From assembly GCA_011319805.1 (NCBI GenBank), contig SJRY01000113.1, positions 62,001 to 126,000 of the forward strand: a DNA stretch of 64,000 bases, in the 5' to 3' direction. Shown piece by piece: positions 10,713 through 22,407 of this stretch. A program made the position numbers and the translations under genes. The notes under the pieces are model-generated. The model ran no database searches. It saw only the letters and a program-made list of their open reading frames with translations, and had not been told where the DNA came from. Position 1 is the stretch's first letter. Each line of letters begins with the position of its first letter. The stretch is from Macrocybe gigantea. Lineage: Eukaryota; Basidiomycota; Agaricomycetes; Agaricales; Callistosporiaceae.

Positions 10713-12885
10713 ATGCTCGGTACCGCCACCTTGCTCTTCGTTTCAGCATTGTGGTCACGGTCCGCGCCGCCATCGGCCCAACAGGCCAGCTGATGATTTC
10801 CAATGCGAACATCAGTCTCGACGGCTTTGAGAGAGGGTGTGGTTTCGTTTTGTGCAATGGAGGCGCATTCGGCGTCTAATCGCGTTTTGCAGAACTATTC
10901 TTGCCGGCGGGACGTTCCCTGGCGTAGTGATCACAGGAAACAAGGCATGTTCACCACGTCATTTCATATGCGCTGAGGGATGCCGGACTGAAAAGACTTA
11001 CGCGCTTTGTTTTCTTAGGGAGACCGGTTCCGGCTCAACGTTGTAAATAAGCTGACCGACGATAGGATGCGTATGAGTACTACTATCGTAGGCTTCTTGC
11101 TTCTTAGACATTGCTGGTGAAGCCGACTCTTGATTCCCTTTTCACAGCATTGGCACGGCATCCAGCAGAGGGGAAGCAACTGGGCAGATGGAGCGGACTT
11201 TGTGACCCAATGTCCCATTGCTCCAGGAGATTCGTTCCTTCATGATTTCAAGGTCCTGGATCAGGCGGGCACGTTCTGGTACCATTCGCACTTGTGTACG
11301 TGATCCCGTCTTTCATGTCCGATGGTTATCTGATGATCTTATGCAGCTACTCAATACTGTGACGGATTGCGTGGAGCATTCATTGTCTATGACCCCAAGG
11401 ATCCCTTTCGCGGTCTGTACGACGTCGACGATGGTATTTGTCCTCCTTGTTCGTACAAAGATATGCTAACCCTTTGCCCAGAGTCGACCATCATCACTTT
11501 GGCAGATTGGTATGATTGATACCGCCCTCATTAGAGAAGCGTGTGCTAAGATTTATATCCCAGGTATCACATTTACGCCAAAGACGCGTCCGAACCCGGC
11601 GCTCTTCCCCCACAGCCGTTGGCAACGTTGATCAATGGAAAAGGCCGATACGTTGGAGGTCCTCTCGTCCCGCTGGCTGTCGTCAACGTCAAACGATACA
11701 AACGTTACCGCCTTCGAATTATTGGCATGTCTTGCGACCCCGACTTTACCTTCGCCATCGACCAGCACAACCTGACCGTAATCGAGGCGGACGGCGTCCC
11801 GACGAAGCCTCTCCAAGTCGATTCTATTCAGGTCTTTGCTGGCCAGCGTTACTCTGCGGTGTTGAATGCCAATCAACCTGTCGGTAACTACTGGATACGG
11901 GCGAACCCCAATGCCAGAGGTGTTCCTGGTTTCACGAACGGCACGAACTCGGCCATTCTTCGCTATATAGGCGCGCCAGATGCAGAGCCGACGACACCCT
12001 TCCAGGATAGCGTCAAGCCGTTGAAGGAGACAGATATGCATGCGCTGACCGACCCCGTTCCCCTGGCATGCCATGGCCTGGAGGAGCCGATGTGGCGATC
12101 AACATCAAGCACGACTTCAACTTCGACACGTTCAAGTACGAGATGAACGGTCATACTTACACACCTCCCTCTGTTCCTGTCCTTCTCCAGATCCTGAGCG
12201 GCGCCCAGTCTGCTCAGGATCTACTGCCCGCCGGTAATATCTACGAGCTGCCGCATAACAAGACGATCGAGATCTCGCTGCCTGGCACTAATTGGGAGCT
12301 GGGTGGACCCGTGCGTCATCCCCCCTCTCTGCATATATCTGTAGCTAAAGAGTTTCTGCTAGCACCCGTTCCATCTACATGGAGTAAGCGATATAGCCAT
12401 TGAGACACACTTGGGTTCTGACGAGACTTTTAGCATGAGTTCTATGTCATCCGGAGTGCGGGCTCTACATCGTACAACTTTGTCAATCCCGTTCGTCGCG
12501 ATACCATCAACACAGGCTTCGCCGACAGCAACGTGACTATTCGGTTCAGGACAGACAATACCGGTCCGTGGTTCTTGCACTGGTATGTGATCAACTCATC
12601 ATCAAGACGATGCGAATTCACGAGCTGACTCGACGTACAGTCACATTGATTGGCACTTGGAACTGTGCGTCCGATTTTCTACTTGATTTTGAATGAAGTC
12701 CTGACGTAACTGTTCAACAGCGGTATGGCCGTCGTCTTTGCTGAGGACATACCAGGCATAAAGCAGAGCACCCATCCTAGTAAGCGAATCTTTTTCATGA
12801 CGACTGTCCTTTTCCTGACATGACATCAGAATCGTGGGACGCCCTTTGTCCGAAATATAACCAATTGCCTCCTGGTCAGCAGTGA
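10713..12885 (+). pseudogene. Laccase, duplicated copy with two frameshifts (Lac-2)
   Basis: Near-identical sister of Lac-3 with the same 12-exon layout. The copper motifs HWHG, WYHSH, HPFHLHG and HCHIDWH are all present. Two lesions are visible against Lac-3. In exon 1 the sequence GCATTACTGG has become GCATTGTGG (one base shorter), so translation from the ATG at 10713 leaves frame inside the signal peptide and stops at a TGA. In the central exon one C is lost from a C-run (near 12061), which shifts frame after DPV. An in-frame ATG at 10676 could bypass the first lesion but would give a poor, charged leader. The residue ten after the T1 Cys is Met (ELGM) where Lac-3 has Leu. Exon 2 ends with a GC donor. 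Read-through expression cannot be excluded. Confidence 0.8.
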
Positions 12886-13384
12886 AGCAATTCCACTTGC
12901 TCATTTAAGCGGTTGTGAAAATCTTCGGCCTTGAACAAATACCTATAATCCCTCCTTTCCCTTCTTTATTAGTGCTGAACTTATTCTTGTTGTGCATTCC
13001 ATTCCGCTTTGATCGCTATGCATCGTTTTGCTTGAGGATAACCGGGGCATCACGTAGCGCGAATGCTAAGAGTGGTTGGCGTGTTCCTGTCGTGGTTTCC
13101 TTGGTATTGTTGTGAAATAAAGCATGCATTCCTATGTCTCTGTCTGTTGTCTTGACCGACTCAAACGATTCTCTGCAATTAACCAGCAGGGATTCCTACA
13201 AGTCTTGCATATCGATGCCTCTTACAGTGCAATACACTATGTCCTAAGAGCCATTTGTGTCACAGTGCCGCGAATATTTGTTGTACACGGCCGTACATAG
13301 GGGCGCTTAATTCTCAGTTCGAAAAGTTCAGTTCATAAAGTTTCTCAAAACATTCACAAGCTTTAAAACACCGCTCAGTGCGCT
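12886..13384. other. Lac-2 3' flank and duplication junction
   Basis: The 3' flank contains AATAAA at about 13117 and matches the Lac-3 3' flank to about 13235. The following 150 bp (about 13240-13385) match neither unit and form the junction before unit B. No gene is seen. Confidence 0.5.
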
Positions 13385-15048
13385 GTCCGTTTGACGTCCT
13401 CCAGTGTCTTCTCCTTCTTGCGCTCCAGAAGTGCGCTTTACACGTGTACGCTGGTCGACAAGGCATTCAATGCAGCCGCTATGCCAATTCTTTACCGACA
13501 CGTTCGCCTAGGCGCGAGATCTCTTGAAGCAGTGTTGTCCCAGTCGACGACTTGCCGACGCTTATACGACCTATCTTGTATAGTCGTGACCTTAAGTCCT
13601 TGACTTTTCTCACATTCGCAGCTGATAATCTCTGAGTGATATGAAAGCACATTCTCCTGTGTGTCATCGAAATCCACTCCAGATCTGCCTCCCTGGAAGC
13701 ATCAAGATCAAGGAGCTCGTACAATTCCATTTCATCCTCTAGGTTTCCCACAATGCTATGCTCAAAAGCTGGATGCTTGGACAGCGTCTTTGAAGAGATT
13801 GAAGAATATAATGAGGGGAGTGCGTCTGAGAGACCTGTGAGGCTGGACGTCCTGTCTAGATTGCCAAACATAGAAGAATACACCCTTCGACTGGACAGGG
13901 TGTTCAGACACCTGCCGACGCGTTATCTTGCCGCTGTCTTGGACGCCCTGTCGGCGTGTTCGAGCCTCTGTCGCGTCGGGCTGGATTTCGCCGTCGGGCT
14001 GGCGCATACCCACGTTCTGAAACGCATGCCCAACCTCAAACAGCTCCGCCTCGGCTTTCCAAACGGAGACGCGCTCGTCTCGCTCAACTTTGTCCCTCCC
14101 TTGGAGTCGTTGGGCATCATGGTTAGATATATTGTGCAGGCTGGCTGTGTGAAGTCCCATATTCTCATTTCTGGCCTACTTGCAGAGTGCGAACGATGTC
14201 GAGCTCGTCACGATGACCCGGCTGACAGGGTTGCGAGGCTTTACATTGAGACCGAAGCACGCGCTACCCAGCGCCGCTCTGTCATGTTCCTGGCTGAAAT
14301 GCAAGAGCTCGTGTTCCTCGACGTGTTTTTGGACCATTTTCTTGATCCAACCTCCGAGGTGCGTATCGTCCTCCCCTTCCCCCACCTCTTTCGTTCCACG
14401 AGTAGATCAGTACCATAATTCCGACTCCAGACCAGCGATGTGGATCCCAACTTTCCAGGCTTGAGGAATCTTCGACAACTGGTCGTAAGGCACCAGGGCG
14501 TCGGGACGAGAAAGAATTACGGCTTTCTCTTTCACTGGATCTCGACCGTCGTCTCCACGTCCCGGCTGCACACTCTCAGCGTCAAAGCGGACGACGGGAG
14601 GTCGTGCAGCTACCCCGCGAGGCTGCTGCACATGCTTGGCACCCGACTGGAGCTCGTCGTCCTCGATGTCCTGCACGTGTGGCTGCACGGGAGGAGCTTG
14701 GAATGGGTGTTGAGGAATTTGAGCAGCCTGGAGACGCTCGGGTTCTTCTTGGCCAAGACGACAGACCTGGAAGGCCAGGAACGCGCACCGTCGGGTCTGT
14801 CAGCCGTGTACATCACGTCGCGTCTGGATCGCCGGAACGAGCTGATGAAGATGATGAGCATCATGGGCAGGTTGCGCTTTCGCGCAGGGCATGCGTTGAC
14901 AAAAGCGGATTGCTTCAAGGTCAGCGCTCTTTCCCCCCTCAGGCTCCTTTTTTTCTCCATAGTCGAACCTGAATTTGAAACAAAGAAAAAAAAAAAAAGG
15001 GACTTCGGACCGCTTCGGAGACGTGCAGAAAAGGAATCGATCCATTGA
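13385..15048 (+). pseudogene. F-box/LRR-type protein, copy B, 5'-truncated and frameshifted
   Basis: Homology to copy A begins abruptly at PFDVLQ inside the F-box. The MHVDEL start is missing and no in-frame ATG precedes it. About 230 bp after GARSL (13530-13770) are unrelated to copy A; homology resumes at the exon beginning with SVFEEIEEY. The exon at 14187 has lost one base near 14281 relative to copy A, shifting frame before FLAEMQELVFLD. Copy A has its own different losses, so the intact ancestral frame can be read only by comparing the two. The 3' LRR part (from 14437) is open and about 95% like copy A. The simplest view is a decayed duplicate. Confidence 0.75.
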
Positions 15049-16065
15049 GAGATGAATATACCGCCGGACATGCTTTCCGCCTCCGTTCGTTCTTTTAAAG
15101 CTGTCTGATGAGGAACATAGAGACCATCGAGCGGCAGCTTTTTTAATTGACCGTTTGGGCACAGACCTGCTGTAACTTTTGCCGAGGGGATGGTGTTTAG
15201 AGTTATGTTTGTTCCACAAGTCTATTCTAGAGGTCAGTATAAAGGATTTGTGCCTGGAAAACAGATGCCGTAGGAGTGATGGCTGACGATGCTCAAGAAT
15301 AGGAGTGGTACAGATCGTGATTAGATGTTTGCCCTTTGGCAATCCTGAAGCCGAGGTTCTCACGGATAGTATGGTCAAGCAATGATATTGTATTTCCTTG
15401 TACCTGTTCTTCCCGTGTGGATGACCACACCGTATAGAGAAACCTGCTGAGTATGCCAGCTGGTATCGAGAATGGCAAGGATTCAGTGGAACCTGGGTCA
15501 CATGATATCTCTCTTGAAAAAACATATTACATAAGGTCGTCCGACCAATAACAAGCAAACCAATTTGAGGCGGCAATTTTGCGAGTTACTCGGCGACAGT
15601 ATCTCAGTGTTTGATCAAATGGGAATAACTTGTTCGGTTCAACCCCGACCACCTCGCCGCAAGGTATATCGGCGATCGCACTGCATATTGACTCTGGTTT
15701 CAAATTAGCGCCATCATGGCTGAACAGCAGTTCGTTGATGAACACGAAGGCGAGGTATCCCCATTGCGGCTCACAATACGAGAGGCTGGAGGCAAAGAAA
15801 GCAGCTATCACTATAATCTAGGCTCGAGAGCTTGATACGCATCGAGGCCGCATTGAGCAGCATCCGAATGTCAAGATGAAACTCAGGCCGAACTAAACGG
15901 TCATCACACAGGTATATTCGTATCACCGTGGCTAGAGCTTTTGATCCTAATCATCAAATGGCCTCAAGGGTTTGGAATGGCGGTAGAAATGACGTACACC
16001 GGACGCTGAGAACATTTAAATGCCCTAGATGACGCTGTCGCCCTCCCCATCCAAAGGTCACCGCC
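15049..16065. other. Spacer between F-box copy B and Lac-3
   Basis: Counterpart of the unit A spacer, about 400 bp shorter. On the minus strand 15527-15811 is a 94-codon open frame whose segment FVFINELLFSHDGAN resembles, in the same frame, FAFVDELFFACDGAN in unit A near 10340-10440. No family was recognised. The 90 bp before the Lac-3 ATG form the conserved laccase promoter with TTTAAAT. Confidence 0.45.
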
Positions 16066-18236
16066 ATGCTCGGTACCGCCACCTTGCTCTTCGTTTCAGC
16101 ATTACTGGTCACGGTCCGCGCCGCCATCGGTCCAACAGGCCAGCTGACAATTTCTAATGCGAACATCAGTCCCGACGGCTTTGAGAGAGGGTGTGGTTCC
16201 GTTTCGTGCAACGGAGGCGCATTGGGTATCTGATCGCGTTTTGCAGAACTACTCTTGCCGGCGGGACGTTCCCTGGCGTGGTGGTCACAGGAACCAAGGC
16301 ATGTTCACCACGTTATCTCACATCCACCAAGTCCAACTGAAAAGAGTTATTCGCTTTGTTTTCTTAGGGAGACCGGTTCCAGCTCAACGTTGTCAATAAA
16401 CTGACGGACGATAGGATGCGTATGAGTACCACTATCGTATGCCTCTTGCTCTTTTGACGTCGCTCGTGAAGCTGACTCTTGAATCCCTTTTCACAGCACT
16501 GGCATGGCATCCATCAGAAGGGGAGCAGCTGGGCAGATGGAGCGGCCTCCGTGACCCAGTGCCCCATTGCTCCAGGAGATTCGTTCCTTTACGATTTCAA
16601 GGTCCTGGATCAAGCGGGCACGTTCTGGTATCATTCTCACTTGTGTACGTGATACCATCTTTCATGTCCGATGGTTATCTGATCATCTTACACAGCTACC
16701 CAATACTGTGACGGATTACGTGGGGCGTTCATTGTCTATGACCCCAATGATCCCCTTCGTGCCTTGTACGACGTCGACGATGGTATTATCCCACTTGTTC
16801 GTACAAAGATATGCTAACCCTTTGCCCAGAGTCGACCATCATCACTTTGGCAGATTGGTATGATTGACGCCACACTCATTAGAGAAGCGTGTGCTAAGAT
16901 TTATATCCCAGGTATCACAGTTACGCCAAAGAAGCGTCCGAGCCCGGCGCTCTTCCCCCACAGCCGTTGACAACGTTGATCAATGGAAAAGGCCGATACG
17001 TTGGAGGTCCTCTCGTCCCGCTGGCTGTCGTCAACGTCAAACGATACAAACGTTACCGCCTTCGAATTATTGGCATGTCTTGCGACCCCGACTTTACCTT
17101 CGCCATCGATCAGCACAACCTGACCGTAATCGAAGCGGACGGCGTCCCGACGAAGCCTCTCCAAGTCGATTCTATTCAGGTCTTTGCTGGCCAGCGTTAC
17201 TCTGCGGTGTTGAATGCCAATCAACCTGTCGGTAACTACTGGATACGCGCGAACCCCAATGCCAGGGGTGTCCCTGGTTTCACGAACGGCGCGAACTCGG
17301 CCATTCTTCGCTATATAGGCGCGCCAGACGCAGATCCGACGACACTCCTCGAGGACAGCGTCAAGCCGTTGAAGGAGACAAACTTGCATGCGCTGACCAA
17401 CCCCGTCCCCCCTGGCATGCCATACCCTGGAGGAGCCGATGTGGTGATCAACATCATGCACAACTTCAACTTCAACACGTTCAAGTACGAGATGAACGGT
17501 CATACTTTCACACCTCCCTCTGTTCCTATCCTTCTCCAGATCCTGAGCGGCGCCCAGTCTGCCCAAGATCTACTGCCTCCTGGGAGTATCTATGAGCTGC
17601 CGCTTAACAAGACGATCGAAATCTCGCTGCCTGGCACTAATTGGGAGCTTGGCGGACCGGTGCGTCCTGCTCTGTCTCTGTGTCTGTCTGTTACTGAAGA
17701 CTTTCTGCCAGCACCCATTCCATCTTCATGGAGTAAGCGATTTAGCCTTTGGCGACATGCTTATGTTCTGACGAGACTTTATAGCATGACTTCTATGTCA
17801 TCCGGAGTGCGGACTCTACATCGTACAACTTTGTCAATCCCGTTCGTCGCGATACCATCAACACAGGCTTCTCCGACAGCAACGCGACTATTCGGTTCAG
17901 GACAGACAATACCGGTCCGTGGTTCTTGCACTGGTATGTGATCAACTCATCATCAAGACGATGTGAATTCACGAGCTGACTCGACGTACAGTCACATTGA
18001 TTGGCACTTGGAACTGTGTGTCCGATTTTCTACTTGATTTTGAATGATGTCTTGATGCAACTGTTCAATAGCGGTCTGGCCGTCGTCTTTGCTGAGGACA
18101 TACCAGGCATAAAGCAGAGCACCCATCCTAGTAAGCAAATCTTTTTCATGACGACTGTCCTTTTCCTGACATGACATCAGAATCGTGGGACGCCCTTTGT
18201 CCGAAATATAACCAATTGCCTCCTGGTCAACAGTGA
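16066..18236 (+). CDS. Laccase, intact (Lac-3)
   Basis: Twelve exons join without a break to 521 aa, the usual laccase length: 16066-16190, 16247-16298, 16368-16436, 16497-16644, 16696-16782, 16830-16857, 16912-17659, 17712-17732, 17785-17933, 17992-18015, 18072-18130 and 18181-18236. Signal peptide [19 protein letters not shown], then AIGPTGQL. The copper ligands are HWHG and WYHSH for T2/T3, HPFHLHG, and [11 protein letters not shown] carrying the T1 Cys. Leu is at the axial position ten residues after that Cys. Exon 2 ends AAG followed by GCATGT, so intron 2 is GC-AG. Exon 8 is only 21 nt (HPFHLHG). It is probably a secreted phenol oxidase for lignin or phenolic turnover, pigment or detoxification. 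It is the functional member of the duplicated pair. Confidence 0.95.
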
Positions 18237-19419
18237 AGTAACTCGTGTCACTCATTTAAGCGTCCTCGGCCTTGCACAAATACCTACAATCCCTCCTTTA
18301 TTAGTGCAGAACTTATTCTTAGCAACTTACCCGCTCTTTTACATCAAACATTGAGTTCACGGTCGTGTGTGCTCGAATATAATGTGGCTTTGTTTCCTAC
18401 TTGCTGTGCATTTTATTCCGCTCTGGACTGATCGCTATGCATTGTTTTGTTTGAGGATGACTAGGGCATCGCGTGGCACGGATCTTCAGAGTTGTTGGCG
18501 TCTATCTGTTGCGGTTGCCTTGGTATTGTCAAGAAATAAAGCGTGCATTTTTCGGTCTCAGCTTGTTGCCCTTACCGAATCAAACAATTCTCCTCAATTA
18601 AATCACAGAATCCCTACACGTCTCGTATATTGACAGAGATGAAGTCGCGACGCCTCTAAAACGCTATACGATATGTCCTAAAATAAGCACATTTCCGAGA
18701 CAATGTGCAGAACAGGATTCCTGTTCTGCATTTTGACTCTCGTTAATGAAATTCTGTCCCAGTCCAACCAAAATTTTGATCTAGGCATCGAAAAGCATGT
18801 GATCGCAAGGGCTCGGCTATTTTGCTCTGTCTCTCTCACTCAACACATGTCGACCTTCACATCCTCGACTTTCCGTTTCATGTGCGGCAATCTGAGGCTA
18901 TCCGTTGACGACGTTGAAACACACTCCGGGAAAGACTTTTCTCCGATGAGCGCGACACTCCTGCGTTTGATATGAGTGTCAGGGCTTCGTGAATTTCTGA
19001 TCAAATGCAGGATCAATGAATTGGACGCCCATAATTTCGTCAATTTCAGGGTTTGCTCGCTTCGATTCCACAGTGGTCACCGCTCGTTCATCACAAGCGC
19101 CGAAGTCAAGAGGGAGAGTAGCTCCCCTATAACCGCTATCCACACACCACCAAAGGGTATCAACACCGCATCTCGATCGCTTCCCCTCACAACTGCTCTT
19201 CTGGTCATCCGCTCTAATTGAAGACAAGTTCATCTTGAAGCAACATAAGTACATAGGACCTTTGTGATTCCCAAATGGCTCTTGATTTCAATGGAGGACT
19301 GACATTCAGGGCTGGGCGATCAGGAATACGGTACCCTTACCAACTCACCCGAACAAGACGAGGATCCATACTTAACGCGTTGTGTGTTTGGAGTCTATCT
19401 TGAACTTCCAGCAACAGTC
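18237..19419. other. Intergenic, Lac-3 to Lac-4
   Basis: The first 400 bp are the duplicated 3' flank. The rest (18640-19400) holds overlapping short open frames on both strands (for example 18979-19254 -, 91 codons; 18840-19043 -). None shows a recognisable family or convincing splice structure. Confidence 0.45.
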
Positions 19420-21598
19420 ATGTTCAGCGCCCAAAGCCTGATCCTTTTTTCTTCGCTATGGAGCGTGGCGCACGCGGTCACTATTGGGCCAACCAGCAGC
19501 CTGCCGATTATCAATGCGAACATTAGCCCCGACGGCTTTGAGAGATCGTATGTTTTCTTGTGTGCCGACGGTACTAGTATCGTGATGTCACCTAACTGTC
19601 CTCTGCAGAGCTGTTCTAGCAGGAGGAACATTCCCCGGTCCGGTCATTATAGGAACCAAGGTAATACCGGTGTGCGACTGTACGAATGATGTGCGTTTCT
19701 GAACGTTGCCTTCTTGTTAGGGAACGCGGTTCCATCTAAAAGTCTTCAACCAATTGACGGACGACAGAATGCGACGTAGTACCAGTATTGTAAGTCACTC
19801 GTTGGACTATGGCGCGTTAGAAGGGAGTTGATTCTCTGCAATAGCACTGGCATGGTATCCATCAACACGGGAGTACTTGGGCGGACGGGAGCAGTTTTGT
19901 TACTCAATGTCCGATCGGCCCGGGAGATTCTTTCCTTTATGACTTCAAAGTTTCACAGCAAGCCGGCACATTTTGGTACCACTCACACTTGTGTTCGTCG
20001 GAGTGCGCTTTCAATTCTACAGCCGTCTGATGCCAGTCACACAGCTACACAATATTGTGACGGATTGCGTGGAGCGTTCATCGTGTACGATCCCGAGGAT
20101 CCCCACGCGAGCTTATATGATATTGACGATGGTATTACGCTCCTCAATCACGCAAGCCGTCTCGGTCCTCACTATCTTTTCAGACTCTACCATCATCACA
20201 CTGGCGGATTGGTATGGCCGAGCTGCGATTGATCCGCATTTGCATGTTAATATTTTAATGCCAGGTACCACGTCTATGCGAAAGACGTTTCTGCATCTCA
20301 GGCACCACGGTCATCGTCCACGCTGATCAATGGAAAGGGACGATACGCTGGAGGTCCTCTGGTACCGTTATCGGTCGTTAACGTCCAACGCTTCAAGCGT
20401 TACAGGCTCAGAATCATCAGCATGTCCTGTGATCCTGACTTCACCTTCGCGATCGACCAACATGAATTACTTGTGATTGAGGCCGACGGAGTCAGCACAG
20501 TGCCACACTTGGTCGACTCACTGCAGATCCTTGCTGGCCAACGTTACTCCGTAATCTTGAATGCTCTTCAGCCCATCGGGAACTACTGGATCCGCGCGAA
20601 CCCCAATGAACTCAGAGGCACGCCCGGCTTCACAAATGGCACAAATTCAGCAATCCTACGTTACGTGGGTGCTCCCAATGATGAGCCAACGACGACCTTC
20701 CAGCCGAGTACCAGACCGCTGCAGGAGACAGACCTTCATGCCCTGCATGATCCAAAGCCTCCCGGCTTGCCTGTCCCAGGAAGAGCGGACGTCGTGATTA
20801 ATCTCAAGCACGCCTTCAACTCCAATACGTCGCATTATGAAATGAATGGTTATCCTTTCACTTCACCTCACGTACCTGTTCTCCTCCAGATCCTCAGCGG
20901 TGCCCAATCCGCCACAGACTTGCTACCTTCAGGAGCTGTCTATGAACTTCCGCCCAATAAAGTGGTCGAGATTTCGCTGCCTGCCAACCCTGGGAAGGGT
21001 GGCGTACCGGTGCGTTTCCTGGTCAGTCTGTTTGTATCGCCGTTTTGAGCACTGATTTTTGATAGCACCCATTCCACCTTCACGGTGTACGTGATGTAGT
21101 TGCTGGAAGTAGTTTCTATTCTAACACAAACTACAGCACGAATTTTACGTTGTCAGAAGTGCTGACTCTACTTCTTACAATTTTGTCAATCCTGTTCGAC
21201 GCGATACTGTCAGCATCGGCAGTGTTGGCAGCGCTAGCAACACAACTATCCGTTTCGTGACTGACAACCATGGACCATGGCTATTACATTGGTGCGCTAC
21301 AAGTTATTTTAGAGACCTAGCCTAATAATATCTGCCGAACTTGATATATAGCCACATTAACTGGCACTTGGAGCTGTAAGTCTGATTCCCTCTTCGAGCT
21401 CGTACACAGAAGCATATGTATCGTTTTGCTTTCGCAGTGGAATGGGTGTTGTCCTTGCGGAGGATATTCCAGGAATAAGACAAATTGGTCCCCCCAGTAA
21501 GCAACTTCCCTTCGGTTATGAACCTATCTCACCGCTTTGCAGAATCTTGGAACGGCCTCTGCCCTCGCTACGAGAAATTGCCCCCTGAGCAGCAGTGA
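19420..21598 (+). CDS. Laccase, intact (Lac-4)
   Basis: The start at 19420 gives signal peptide [19 protein letters not shown], then VTIGPTSSL. Exons follow the Lac-3 pattern: HWHG at 19846, WYHSH at 19975, large exon from about 20265 with [15 protein letters not shown] and [19 protein letters not shown] at 21067, and the T1 segment split across 21292/21351. The last block reads [12 protein letters not shown]. Asn replaces the Asp found in the other cluster members, and the axial position ten after the Cys is Met. The central exon also differs more ([19 protein letters not shown]), so this gene is older than the Lac-2/Lac-3 duplication. All junctions are canonical and no frameshift was seen. 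Confidence 0.93.
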
Positions 21599-22407
21599 AA
21601 TCATGCCCTAAGTTGTCACGGCCTAGTTACCACTCTTAATAACTGAAAATGTACTCAGCTAGATTTTGTTGCACATTCTTCAGTTATTTCTATGAGCGCT
21701 TTCAAATCTTTGGGAGATCTTTCATGTGGGACCTGTTTGGCGTTGTATGCACGTGTCAGTGTGCGCCACCAGCATCATTGGGGGAACAGCTGGTGCCGAT
21801 ATAGCTCCTCGCTAGCACCATACCCGTGCCAGAACAGATGTAAGGCTCAAAGGGTTAAAAACATTCCGTTTATGGGATTATCTGCTTTTTTCACTAAATC
21901 CATTGCATTCAGTATGACCTCGCCACCATCAGGTTGCCAATCAGCCGAAAGGCACCTTGGAGAGCATTCGCCTTGGTCCTAACACCACAAGAAAACCTAA
22001 TTATCCAACCGGGGAAAGCGAGAGGTAGGAATTTTTGCTTCTAGCCTCGGAATACTGATATGCAACGACGCCTAATTGAATGGTCTTATGTAGTTCACTC
22101 TACGTCAACAGGTCAAATTTCGTGCTTTTTGCGCTATGGTGGGCGGGAGCACCCTTTTCCTCCGTTTTCATGGAGACTCACAATTCTTTACGTATCATCA
22201 GTGATAATTACATGTTAAATGTCAAGGTGAAACTGAGCCTGTTTTGAATTTGCTCCAGTGAGCCTTTCTCGGCTCTGCCCTAAATGCCCTGATGTGTTAC
22301 CAGCAGGTTCCTCAAGCATGGCTAGTGCATTAAAATGCCGTAATCCGAACAATCAGACCATTTAAAGTGCTCGAAACCTCGATTCATCTTCACCCTCGTT
22401 GACCGCC
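21599..22407. other. Intergenic, Lac-4 to Lac-5
   Basis: About 800 bp. The right end is the Lac-5 promoter with a TTTAAAG element about 45 bp before the ATG. The open frame 21692-21982 + has no family resemblance. Nothing else was recognised. Confidence 0.45.

Larger units (their letters stand above)
7660..13235 (+). repeat. Tandem segmental duplication, unit A (F-box + laccase)
   Basis: This interval is matched, in the same order and orientation, by unit B starting near 13385. F-box exons, the intergenic spacer, the laccase with its introns, and about 350 bp of 3' flank including an AATAAA (13117) are all shared. Offsets are about 5.35 kb in the laccase and about 5.75 kb in the F-box gene. 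The difference arises because unit A carries roughly 400 bp more spacer (about 9720-10320). Boundaries are approximate. Confidence 0.85.
13385..18635 (+). repeat. Tandem segmental duplication, unit B (F-box + laccase)
   Basis: Second copy of unit A. It starts within the F-box and ends about 400 bp past the Lac-3 stop, including the AATAAA at about 18534. Within the laccase, exons and introns are both very similar, which points to a recent duplication or to ongoing gene conversion. Confidence 0.85.

Noticed and set aside
16901..17566. Long minus-strand open frame (221 codons) in Lac-3, matched in Lac-2
   Set aside because: It lies antisense to the conserved laccase central exon, and its conservation follows from the sense coding sequence.
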